Positions 1-5,162 of a DNA stretch of 5,891 nucleotides are shown one piece after another (the first letter of the stretch is position 1; each line of letters begins with the position of its first letter). A program made the position numbers and the translations under genes. This DNA comes from CAZART01 sp964487555. Its GTDB lineage: Bacteria > Bacteroidota > Rhodothermia > Rhodothermales > VXPQ01. Under the pieces are notes generated by a model. The model did not search any database. It was not told where the DNA came from and saw only the letters and a list, made by a program, of their open reading frames with translations. The stretch spans positions 1 through 5,891 of the forward strand of contig CAZART010000210.1 in assembly GCA_964487555.1 (NCBI GenBank), in the 5' to 3' direction.

Positions 1-68
1 ACGATGACGTTCTTCTTGCGAACCGCACGGCCTCCGCGACCGCCTCTCTGTTGCTGCCTTTTTGCCAT
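1..68 (-). CDS. rpsK: 30S ribosomal protein uS11, N-terminal fragment (runs off window)
   Basis: This is the first 22 codons plus two bases of a minus-strand gene whose remainder lies beyond position 1. It starts MAKRQQQRGGRGGRAVRKKN and is followed by V-I. uS11 sits on the platform of the small subunit near the Shine-Dalgarno/anti-Shine-Dalgarno region. The call rests on position (rpsK follows rpsM directly in nearly all bacteria) and on the basic N-terminus ending in R-K-K-N-V, which matches the start of the family. The conserved core is not in the window. The Arg/Gly-rich tail of about 14 residues is low-complexity and poorly conserved in uS11, so it cannot confirm identity by itself. The ATG at 66-68 has no recognisable Shine-Dalgarno upstream. 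It lies 79 nt after the rpsM stop. Confidence 0.83.
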   Translation of the reverse strand, partial: MAKRQQQRGGRGGRAVRKKNVI

Positions 69-76
69 ATCTATAG

Positions 77-104
77 GTTTCGGGTGCCGAGTTTCGGGTG
101 CCGG
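77..104. repeat. Two tandem copies of a 14-bp intergenic repeat upstream of rpsK
   Basis: On the plus strand GTTTCGGGTGCCG occurs at 77-89 and again at 91-103, giving a 14-bp period that differs only at the last base (A versus G). On the transcribed strand the unit reads CGGCACCCGAAAC. It fills much of the 79-nt rpsM-rpsK gap and ends 9 nt before the rpsK start codon, so it lies in the region a ribosome would contact. I see no dyad symmetry inside the unit. It may be a short member of a dispersed intergenic repeat family, but I see no other copy in the window. Confidence 0.7.
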
Positions 105-147
105 GTCTCTGAATCAACCTCGGCCCTCAACCCGTCACGACTAGCGA

Positions 148-528
148 TTACTTCCGAGGTGCCTTCTTCTTGCCGGCCACCGTCTTACGACGGCCCTTCC
201 GGGTGCGGGCGTTCGTACGCGTCCGCTGTCCATTGACGGGCAAACCTCGACGATGACGAAGACCACGATAGCAGCCGATATCCATCAGCCGCTTAATATT
301 CATCTGTACCTCGGAACGCAGCTGGCCCTCGACCTGGTAATCGTCTTCAACGATGCGCCGCACGCTGCGCGTCTGCTCCTCCGTCCATCCATCGGGATGG
401 GTATCGTATTCGATTCCGGCTCGGTCCAGGATATCCTGTGCGCGTGAACGCCCGATGCCGAAAATCGAAGTCAGCGCAATTTCACCGCGCTTCTGCGGCG
501 GTACGTCAACTCCGGCTATCCGTGGCAT
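148..528 (-). CDS. rpsM: 30S ribosomal protein uS13
   Basis: uS13 is a small-subunit head protein that contacts the P-site tRNA and forms bridges with 5S rRNA/uL5 in the large subunit. The 126-residue product opens MPRIAGVDVP, the family start. It has the helix-two-turns-helix region (about residues 14-60, with the SIFGIG turn at 21-26). It ends with the conserved LMDIGCYRGLRHRRGLPVNG block (81-100), the QRTRTNARTRKG motif (101-112) and a lysine/arginine tail that threads towards the tRNAs. It is slightly longer than the E. coli protein (118 residues) because of this tail. The ATG at 526-528 gives the family N-terminus exactly. AGGA occurs 11 nt upstream, too far for a normal Shine-Dalgarno. 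A 149-nt gap precedes the gene, which is unusual for this cluster. Confidence 0.98.
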   Translation of the reverse strand: MPRIAGVDVPPQKRGEIALTSIFGIGRSRAQDILDRAGIEYDTHPDGWTEEQTRSVRRIVEDDYQVEGQLRSEVQMNIKRLMDIGCYRGLRHRRGLPVNGQRTRTNARTRKGRRKTVAGKKKAPRK

Positions 529-677
529 ATGATCTAATGTCCTGCGAAACTTATAACGTAGGGCGCCTTCGTCGAGTCACCCGTAAATGAGGTTGACGCG
601 CATGCCCGGGGCCATCGGTACTCGGACCTGGCTCCGGATGGGGCAGCGTCACTATTTTAAAGCACACCTGCACGGAC
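529..677 (-). promoter_or_regulatory. 149-nt leader between rpmJ and rpsM, candidate control region
   Basis: No ORF of note occupies this gap. An imperfect inverted repeat is visible: CCATCGG at 612-618 pairs with CCgGATGG at 634-641 (one bulged base, 15-nt loop). On the transcribed strand an AT-rich patch reading CGTTATAAGTTTCG lies about 16-30 nt before the rpsM ATG. It contains TATAAG (a -10-like hexamer) and TAAGTTTC (one mismatch to the Bacteroidota -7 element TAnnTTTG), but I see no convincing -35 or -33 partner at the right distance. In gammaproteobacteria the rpsM leader is where uS4 binds to autoregulate the alpha operon. Whether that applies here is inference from position only. Confidence 0.3.
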
Positions 678-794
678 CTAGCCCTGGCGCTGCTTGTGCT
701 TGGGATTCTTTTTATTGATCACGTAAAGGCGTCCCTTTCGGCGAACGATCTTGTCCTCCGCACTCCGCTTCTTTATGCTGGCTCTTACCTTCAT
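678..794 (-). CDS. rpmJ: 50S ribosomal protein bL36, zinc-free (C-minus) form
   Basis: bL36 is the smallest large-subunit protein and binds 23S rRNA near the factor-binding side. Translating 794 to 678 gives 38 residues starting MKVRASIKKR and ending NPKHKQRQG, then TAG. The length is the family standard. In the zinc-ribbon form the ligands are C11, C14, C27 and H33. Here those positions are S11, D14, N27 and H33, so all three cysteines are gone and only the histidine remains. This is the C-minus paralogue type, with the RRKGRLYVINKKNP core (18-31) typical of Bacteroidota-like bL36. The upstream sequence AAGAGAAG is purine-rich but is not a good Shine-Dalgarno. The gene stands apart, with 222 nt before it and 149 nt after it. 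Confidence 0.96.
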   Translation of the reverse strand: MKVRASIKKRSAEDKIVRRKGRLYVINKKNPKHKQRQG

Positions 795-1016
795 GGTCTT
801 CTCTTAATCTGCATCACATTCTGACGATGATCGTACCGATGCGGCCGGCTTTCGACGTCCAAAGCAACCCGTCGGCGTGGTATTCGCCGCCGCGGGAGCG
901 GCCGTTTCGAGCAAAGCCTTTAAATAACGTCGCCTTATGCTATAAGTTCGTCAAATTTGTATGGAGGCTCTCATGCCAGGCGGCAAGCCACATCGCACAC
1001 AAGGAATGGTGCCGGT
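795..1016 (-). promoter_or_regulatory. 222-nt infA-rpmJ gap with AT-rich island, possible internal promoter region
   Basis: This is the largest non-coding stretch in the window, and the only minus-strand ORFs in it are about 18 codons or shorter. An AT-rich island at 912-964 stands out against GC-rich surroundings. On the transcribed strand it includes CAAATTTG (953-960, one mismatch to TAnnTTTG), TTGACG (949-954), the small dyad CTTAT-AGC-ATAAG (934-946) and TTATTTAAAGG. None of these pair up at standard promoter spacing. A GC-rich inverted repeat GCCGC-GGGA-GCGGC (889-902) follows downstream without a T-run, so it is not a classic terminator. The gap lies at the spc/alpha boundary, where an internal promoter is plausible. 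I cannot place a transcription start. Confidence 0.3.
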
Positions 1017-1235
1017 TTATTTATTGCGGAATACGATCCGACCCCTCGACAAGTCGTAGGGTGAGAGTTCAACTTTCACCCGGTCCCCGGGCAGAATCTT
1101 GATAAAGTGCATGCGCATTTTCCCCGACAGCAACCCGAGGATCTCGTGCCCGTTTTCCAGGCGAACTCGGAACTGTGCATTGGGAAGCGCTTCGAGGACT
1201 TCCCCTTCTTGTTCAATGGCCCGTTGCTTCGCCAT
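1017..1235 (-). CDS. infA: Translation initiation factor IF-1
   Basis: IF-1 is an OB-fold protein that occupies the ribosomal A site during initiation and helps IF-2 and IF-3 select the initiator tRNA. The product is 72 residues, the family length. It shows the MAKQ start, the FRVRLENGHE strand (22-31), SGKMRMHFIKILPGDRV (37-53) and VELSPYDLSRGRIVFR (55-70). Residues 34-35 are Gly-Leu, where many bacterial IF-1 proteins, including E. coli, have Ala-His before the I/L-S-G-K motif. The ATG at 1233-1235 lies inside the 3' end of map, and the two genes share 23 nt in different frames. This suggests translational coupling. No clear Shine-Dalgarno is seen; the nearest purine run is AAGGGCGAG. Confidence 0.98.
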   Translation of the reverse strand: MAKQRAIEQEGEVLEALPNAQFRVRLENGHEILGLLSGKMRMHFIKILPGDRVKVELSPYDLSRGRIVFRNK

Positions 1236-2040
1236 GGGTGATCTCGCCCTTGTACGGCGCTTCTATGACTTCCTCGATGTATTCGAACGTACTCAAGATT
1301 TCCGGCTCGCCGCCTCGCACTACAATCATGTGCTCGTAATGCGCTGAAGGAAGCCCGTCTGCCGAACGAATTGTCCAGCCGTCGGCGTCGGATTCGACCT
1401 CCCACGTACCGCGATTTATCATGGGTTCGATGCAAATCGTCAAGCCGTTCCGCAGCTTCCGTCCCGTACCCTTTCGGCCGAAGTTGGGAATCTGCGGATC
1501 CTCGTGGAGGCTCTTTCCAATGCCGTGTCCGACCAGATCGCGCACGACTCCATATCCGCGCTCTTCGCAGTAGGTCTGCACCGCGTGTGCAATATCTCCC
1601 ACTCGCCGTCCGGCGATGGTCTGATCTATTCCCTCGTAGAGCGATGCGTACGTCACCGTGCACAACTCACGGTTTTCGGGAGAGAGCTCACCGACGGCAA
1701 AGGTGTAAGCGCTATCGCCGTAATATCCATTCAAAAGCACGCCGCAGTCTACCGATACCAGATCGCCTTCCTTCAATGGATCGTCTCCTGGAATGCCGTG
1801 AACGACCACGTCATTCAGTGAAATGCAAAGTGTGTTCGGAAAGATAAGCTGGCCCACTTGGTACCCTTTGAAGGCGGGCGCGGCATTGTGCGTCCGAATG
1901 TAATCCTCTGCGACGGCGTCGAGTTCGGCTGTTGCAACCCCGGGTCGGATGTACCGCGCCACCTCCGCGAGCGTACGCCCGACAAGGTCTGCGCTCTCGC
2001 GCATCCGGTCAATCTCACGTTGACTCTTAAGGTGGATCAT
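1213..2040 (-). CDS. map: Type I methionine aminopeptidase
   Basis: This cytosolic metalloenzyme removes the initiator methionine from nascent proteins whose second residue is small. The 275-residue product has the pita-bread fold signatures and all five metal ligands: D98 (SVDCG), D109 (YYGDSAYTF), H172 (GHGIG), E205 (CIEPM) and E236 (HYEHMIVV). The auxiliary histidines H81 (VVVHGIPG) and H179 (SLHEDP) are also present. It lacks an N-terminal SH3-binding or zinc-finger extension, so it is a short type I enzyme. The C-terminus runs about 25 residues past the last catalytic strand, and its final codons overlap infA. The start MIHLKSQREIDRMRESA matches the family start. It lies 62 nt after secY with no adk in between. 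No Shine-Dalgarno is visible. Confidence 0.98.
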   Translation of the reverse strand: MIHLKSQREIDRMRESADLVGRTLAEVARYIRPGVATAELDAVAEDYIRTHNAAPAFKGYQVGQLIFPNTLCISLNDVVVHGIPGDDPLKEGDLVSVDCGVLLNGYYGDSAYTFAVGELSPENRELCTVTYASLYEGIDQTIAGRRVGDIAHAVQTYCEERGYGVVRDLVGHGIGKSLHEDPQIPNFGRKGTGRKLRNGLTICIEPMINRGTWEVESDADGWTIRSADGLPSAHYEHMIVVRGGEPEILSTFEYIEEVIEAPYKGEITHGEATGH

Positions 2041-2051
2041 GGCTTTAACGT

Positions 2052-2096
2052 GGAGAGTGGCGGGTAGAGCGTACGTACTCTCCGCGCTCTACTCTC
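2052..2096. repeat. Nested, mutually exclusive inverted repeats between secY and map
   Basis: The 62-nt secY-map gap holds two overlapping dyads. GTAGAGCG at 2064-2071 pairs perfectly with CGCTCTAC at 2085-2092 (8 bp, 13-nt loop). GGAGAGT at 2052-2058 can pair with ACTCTCC at 2077-2083, inside that loop. Its last six bases, GAGAGT at 2053-2058, can instead pair with ACTCTC at 2091-2096. Nesting these stems would make a pseudoknot or force a choice between folds. There is no T-run, so it does not look like an intrinsic terminator. It ends 12 nt before the map start codon on the transcript, where folding could affect map translation. Confidence 0.6.
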
Positions 2097-2102
2097 AACT
2101 AT

Positions 2103-3419
2103 CTACATATATCGTCCTCGCACCCGGCCGCTCTTCATAAACCCGTCATAGTGGCGCATCAAAAGATGACTCTCGATTTGCTGCAGCGTGTCGAGTGTCA
2201 CGCCCACCAAAATCAGGAGACTCGTCCCGCCAAAGAACATGGCGAAGCCGCCCGAAATACCCGCCTGCATGGCGAACGCCGGCAGGATGGCTACGAAGCC
2301 AAGAAAGATCGAGCCCGGCAGGGTGATCTTCGTAAGAATGTTATCGATGAACTCACTCGTCTGCTTGCCCGGCCGGATCCCCGGAATGAAGCCGCCCTGG
2401 CGCTTCATCGTGTCGGCCATCTCTTTCGGATTCACCGCGATGGCCGTATAGAAGTAGGTAAAGAAGACGCAGATGAAGAAGAAGACGGTGGAATAGCCCG
2501 CGCCGGCGATGTCGGAGAACCAGCGCCCGAATTCTTGCATGAAGGCGCTGTCGGGGAAGAACGATGCGATCGTCGCCGGGACGAACATAATCGACTGCGC
2601 AAAGATGATCGGCATCACACCGGCCGCGTTGACGCGGAGCGGCAGATACTGCGTCGTCCCGCCATACACTTTCCGACCGACGACACGCTTGGCGTACTGC
2701 ACCGGAATTCGACGCATGCCCTGCGTCACCAGAACGACACCGAGCGTCACCATGCCCCAGATGGCGATTTCCAGCAGGAAGATGAACAGGTTATTCGTCA
2801 GCGAGAACTCATTGAATAGCGCCTGCGGGAAGAACGCAATGATGCCGATCATGATGATCAGCGAGATACCGTTGCCGATGCCGTTCTCGGTAATTCGCTC
2901 GCCGAGCCACATGACGAATACCGTGCCGGCGGTGAGTACGATCACCGTCGTGACCATGAAGAACGTAGCGTCGATGACGATGGCTTGACCGGTGGCGCCG
3001 TACTGCAGATTGATGGCATAGCCGATCGATTGGAACCCCGTGATGCCGACGGTGCCGTATCTTGTCAACTGCGTAATCTTGCGCCGTCCCTCCTCGCCTT
3101 CGCGTTGCAGCTTCTGGAAATACGGGAGAACGGCCCCGAGCAGCTGGATGATGATCGACGCCGTGATGTACGGCATGATCCCGAGGGCAAAGATCCCCGC
3201 CTGACTGAACGCCCCACCGACGAAAAGGTCGAGGAAACCGAAGATGTCGTTGGGATCGGCCCCGGCGTTTACCTCCGCCAGGATGCTTGCGTCCACGCCC
3301 GGGAGCGTGACGTAGGCGCCGAGCCGGTAGATGATGAGCAAACCGAGCGTATAGATGATACGCCGACGCAGCTCGTCGATCTTCCAGATGTTTCGTAGGC
3401 TCTCGCCAAGAGTCGCCAT
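2103..3419 (-). CDS. secY: Preprotein translocase channel subunit SecY
   Basis: SecY is the pore of the SecYEG translocon in the inner membrane. The 438-residue product has the usual length and about ten hydrophobic segments, roughly at 20-38, 60-97 (plug plus TM2), 121-138, 150-172, 182-200, 212-232, 268-288, 306-330, 366-384 and 391-410. Diagnostic motifs are ALGIMPYITASIIIQLL (78-94), LQREGEEGRRK (104-114), GERITENGIGNG (173-184), RRIPVQYAKR (236-245) in the cytosolic loop, and NPKEMADTMKRQGGFIPGIR (330-349) before TM9, the ribosome/SecA-contacting side. The start MATLGESLRNIWKIDELRRR gives a family-like amphipathic N-terminus. It follows rplO by 53 nt, as in spc operons generally. A weak 5-bp dyad CGGAC-GCGGG-GTCCG (3440-3454) lies in that gap. 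No Shine-Dalgarno is seen. Confidence 0.99.
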   Translation of the reverse strand: MATLGESLRNIWKIDELRRRIIYTLGLLIIYRLGAYVTLPGVDASILAEVNAGADPNDIFGFLDLFVGGAFSQAGIFALGIMPYITASIIIQLLGAVLPYFQKLQREGEEGRRKITQLTRYGTVGITGFQSIGYAINLQYGATGQAIVIDATFFMVTTVIVLTAGTVFVMWLGERITENGIGNGISLIIMIGIIAFFPQALFNEFSLTNNLFIFLLEIAIWGMVTLGVVLVTQGMRRIPVQYAKRVVGRKVYGGTTQYLPLRVNAAGVMPIIFAQSIMFVPATIASFFPDSAFMQEFGRWFSDIAGAGYSTVFFFICVFFTYFYTAIAVNPKEMADTMKRQGGFIPGIRPGKQTSEFIDNILTKITLPGSIFLGFVAILPAFAMQAGISGGFAMFFGGTSLLILVGVTLDTLQQIESHLLMRHYDGFMKSGRVRGRYM

Positions 3420-3472
3420 AATTCGAGAATGGATTGTCGCGGACGCGGGGTCCGTCTATGTTACTGGATCGC

Positions 3473-3934
3473 CTACTTAATCACAGTGGCGGACCCGCCG
3501 GCCGCCTCGATTTTCTCTTTGGCGGACTTGCTGAACGCGTGGGCGGTGATCTTCAGCCCCATTTTCAGCTCGCCTGCGCCGAGAATTTTAACCCGTTCGG
3601 ACTTTTGAGCAAGGCCGGCCTCGACAAAAAAATCGGGGGTAACATCACTAGATGCATCGAGACGGCCATCTTCCACAAGCTGCGAGAGGCGAGAAAGATT
3701 CACGGCGCGGTATTCCGTGCGAAACGGATTCTGGAAGCCGAATTTCGGGACGCGACGCTGCAGAGGCATCTGTCCCCCTTCGAACCAGGCCGGAATACGG
3801 GCGCCCGCACGGCTCTTCTGTCCTTTGTTGCCTTTCGTGGAGCTATGGCCGCCGTAACCGGAGCCGACGCCACGCGCGATGCGCTTTTTCTTGCGAGTAG
3901 AGCCTTTTGCCGGTTTGAGATTGCTGAGATCCAT
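3473..3934 (-). CDS. rplO: 50S ribosomal protein uL15
   Basis: uL15 is a late-assembly protein with a globular C-terminal domain and a long basic N-terminal arm that penetrates 23S rRNA. The chosen start gives 153 residues opening MDLSNLKPAKGSTRKKKR. The glycine/lysine-rich arm GVGSGYGG...KGNKGQKSRAG spans 22-44, FEGGQMPLQRRVPKFGF spans 51-67, and the C-terminal signature VKILGAGELK...AHAFSKSAKEKIEAAGG spans 115-147. An in-frame ATG eight codons upstream (3958) would add MGALAHND. I reject it because the family begins at the L-x-x-L-x-P motif, and because that ATG lies inside a stable hairpin. Neither start has a Shine-Dalgarno. The gene is 97 nt from rpmD, longer than most gaps in this operon. 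Confidence 0.98.
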   Translation of the reverse strand: MDLSNLKPAKGSTRKKKRIARGVGSGYGGHSSTKGNKGQKSRAGARIPAWFEGGQMPLQRRVPKFGFQNPFRTEYRAVNLSRLSQLVEDGRLDASSDVTPDFFVEAGLAQKSERVKILGAGELKMGLKITAHAFSKSAKEKIEAAGGSATVIK

Positions 3935-3950
3935 GTCGTTGTGGGCTAAT

Positions 3951-3974
3951 GCGCCCATCCCGAAGGATGGACTC
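3951..3974 (-). promoter_or_regulatory. C(UUCG)G tetraloop hairpin in the rplO leader
   Basis: On the transcribed strand CCATCC-TTCG-GGATGG (3970 down to 3955) forms a perfect 6-bp stem closed by C-G around a UUCG loop, the exceptionally stable cUUCGg tetraloop. A U-G wobble (3971/3954) and a G-C pair (3972/3953) extend it to 8 bp, and after one mismatch G3974 can pair with C3951. It sits about 17-19 nt before the rplO ATG with no T-run after it. Possible roles are protection of the downstream mRNA from nucleases, an RNA-processing boundary, or a protein-binding site. The sequence does not say which. Confidence 0.65.
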
Positions 3975-4031
3975 GCTGTTCAACTTGCCGATACGCTGGT
4001 GCTGCTTGCTAAGCAACGGCCAGCCGATTAC

Positions 4032-4217
4032 CTATTTCGATTCTTCGACATCGACCAGATGCCGCACCTTATTAATCATGCCGCGCACCTGGAGCGAATC
4101 TTCATGCTCGACCGACTGGTGCATGCGGCGGATGCCCAGCGCCTCCAGCGTTCTGCGCTGGCGCCCCGGGAAATCGATGGCTGATTTCGTCTGTTTGATC
4201 GTGAGCTTCTTGGCCAT
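4032..4217 (-). CDS. rpmD: 50S ribosomal protein uL30
   Basis: uL30 is a small alpha/beta protein on the large subunit near 5S rRNA. Translating from 4217 gives 61 residues: MAKKLTIKQTKSAIDFPGRQ (1-20), then RRTLEALGIRRMHQSVEHED (21-40), then the SLQVRGMINKVRHLVDVEE tail. The R-R-T-L-x-A-L-G-x-x-R core, the H-x-x-x-x-x-D turn and the R-G-M-I-x-K-V-x-H-L-V segment identify the family, and the length is standard. A longer in-frame reading begins at 4409, inside rpsE, but MAKK is the proper start. The rpsE stop lies only 4 nt upstream. An AAGGA (4225-4229), inside the last rpsE codons, is 7 nt from this ATG and is the one plausible Shine-Dalgarno among the complete genes of this window. Tight coupling to uS5 translation is likely. 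Confidence 0.97.
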   Translation of the reverse strand: MAKKLTIKQTKSAIDFPGRQRRTLEALGIRRMHQSVEHEDSLQVRGMINKVRHLVDVEESK

Positions 4218-4221
4218 GACG

Positions 4222-4746
4222 CTATCCTTCAAATACTTTCTTGAGGGGAATCCCTCGACGCTTCGCGACCTCCAGAGGATCCTCGAGGCTTTCGAGTGCA
4301 TCCATCGTAGCCGCCACCTGATTGTGCGGATTACTCGATCCGAGGGACTTTGAAAGAATATCCCGGATGCCCGCGCATTCCAGGACGGCGCGGACGCCGC
4401 CTCCGGCAATCACGCCGGTTCCGGCTGCCGCAGGCTTAAGGAGCACCTTACCGGCGTCCTGGCGCCCGACGACCGGGTGCGGGATCGAACCCTCTTTCAG
4501 GGGCACCCGAATCAAATTTTTCTTCGCGTCATCGGTGCCCTTCGAAATCGCATCTGCTACTTCGTTGGCTTTTCCAAGTCCGGCACCTACGGTGCCGTTG
4601 CCGTCCCCTACGACGACTACCGCATTGAACGAAAAGCGGCGACCGCCTTTGACGACCTTCGCTACACGGGAGACCGATACCAGGCGCTCTTGCCAGTCCT
4701 GGCCTTCACCAGCCTCCCGTCTGCGATTTCTTTTTCCTTTCGCCAT
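4222..4746 (-). CDS. rpsE: 30S ribosomal protein uS5
   Basis: uS5 lies at the mRNA entry channel of the small subunit and contributes to decoding accuracy and mRNA unwinding. The 174-residue product has a short basic leader and then the N-terminal S5 double-stranded-RNA-binding-like domain (about 18-84). This contains VAKVVKGGRRFSF (28-40) with the KGGRR loop where spectinomycin-resistance changes occur in other bacteria, and VVVGDGNGTVGAGLGKA (44-60). The C-terminal domain (about 100-165) includes AGTGVIAGGGVRAVLECAGI (108-127) and KSLGSSNPHNQVAAT (133-147). Length and start agree with the family. It follows rplR by 43 nt and precedes rpmD by 4 nt. Nothing in the spectinomycin loop looks altered. 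There is no Shine-Dalgarno upstream; the leader is A/T-rich. Confidence 0.99.
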   Translation of the reverse strand: MAKGKRNRRREAGEGQDWQERLVSVSRVAKVVKGGRRFSFNAVVVVGDGNGTVGAGLGKANEVADAISKGTDDAKKNLIRVPLKEGSIPHPVVGRQDAGKVLLKPAAAGTGVIAGGGVRAVLECAGIRDILSKSLGSSNPHNQVAATMDALESLEDPLEVAKRRGIPLKKVFEG

Positions 4747-4760
4747 CTTGTTGGTGCTTA

Positions 4761-4773
4761 AATTGGTTCAATT
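4761..4773. repeat. Short A/T-rich dyad in the rplR-rpsE gap
   Basis: AATTG-GTT-CAATT is a perfect 5-bp inverted repeat with a 3-nt spacer, located 14 nt before the rpsE start on the transcript. It is too weak to be a stable RNA hairpin. It could be an operator-like site or chance in an A/T-rich leader. Confidence 0.3.
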
Positions 4774-4789
4774 CTAGCGGAGCGCCGTG

Positions 4790-5143
4790 TTACACGATCA
4801 GGCCCCCTTCACGTACGCCTTCGGCCAGCGCCTGAACGCGGCCGTGATACCGGTAGCCGTTGCGGTCAAACACCGCGCTCTCAATGCCCTTCTCCTTCGC
4901 TCGCGCAGCGAGGCGCGCGCCGACGGCCTTGCCCACCTCGGTCGGCTTCCCCGCGTCGACGTCGTCTTCCAGGCTCGATGCCGCGGCTACGGTCTGACCA
5001 CCGCGATCATCGATCAGCTGCGCGTAAATGTGCCGGTTCGACCGAAAAACGGTTAGCCTTGGCCGCTCGGGCGTTCCTTCCAATTTCCCGCGGATGCCGC
5101 GTTTCACGCGCCTTCTCCGCTCTTGCTTTCTATTTCTTGCCAT
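4790..5143 (-). CDS. rplR: 50S ribosomal protein uL18
   Basis: uL18 binds 5S rRNA and, with uL5, anchors it in the central protuberance. The 117-residue product matches the E. coli length. It has an arginine/lysine-rich N-terminus (MARNRKQERRRRVKRGIRGK), then the RPRLTVFRSNRHIYAQLIDD strand-helix block (27-46). The central helix is GKAVGARLAARAKEKGI (71-87). The C-terminal FDRNGYRYHGRVQALAEGV (92-110) is followed by REGGL, the family signature. The ATG at 5141-5143 gives the expected start. The upstream 48-nt gap holds a GC-rich hairpin and no Shine-Dalgarno. Confidence 0.98.
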   Translation of the reverse strand: MARNRKQERRRRVKRGIRGKLEGTPERPRLTVFRSNRHIYAQLIDDRGGQTVAAASSLEDDVDAGKPTEVGKAVGARLAARAKEKGIESAVFDRNGYRYHGRVQALAEGVREGGLIV

Positions 5144-5162
5144 GATGCTGCTGTATTAAGTT

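Noticed and set aside
889..902. GCCGC-GGGA-GCGGC stem as a terminator of the spc operon
   Set aside because: It is short, with no T-run after it on the transcribed strand, and lies upstream of rpmJ in the direction of transcription without other support.
827..1102. Plus-strand ORF (91 codons) spanning the infA-rpmJ gap
   Set aside because: It runs into infA antisense, has no recognisable motif, and has mixed composition. It would be the only plus-strand gene inside a co-directional operon.
1076..1663. Minus-strand ORF (195 codons) overlapping map and infA in another frame
   Set aside because: It is Arg/Ser-rich out-of-frame translation of map, whose true frame retains all catalytic residues.
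2041..2102. Intrinsic terminator after secY
   Set aside because: The stems present are not followed by a T-run on the transcribed strand, and map must be read through.
2151..2819. Long plus-strand ORF (222 codons) opposite secY
   Set aside because: It is fully antisense to an unmistakable secY. The composition (rich in His, Arg, Asp and Glu) is what the reverse strand of membrane-protein codons gives, and no domain is recognisable.
3434..3949. Plus-strand ORF (171 codons) opposite rplO
   Set aside because: It is the antisense shadow of rplO, with no family motif and no start context.
3935..3958. Eight-residue N-terminal extension of uL15 from the ATG at 3958
   Set aside because: It does not match the family N-terminus and the ATG is buried in the UUCG hairpin.
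4032..4409. Extended 125-residue form of uL30
   Set aside because: The extra N-terminus is an out-of-frame reading of rpsE. The family start MAKKLTIKQT is at 4217.
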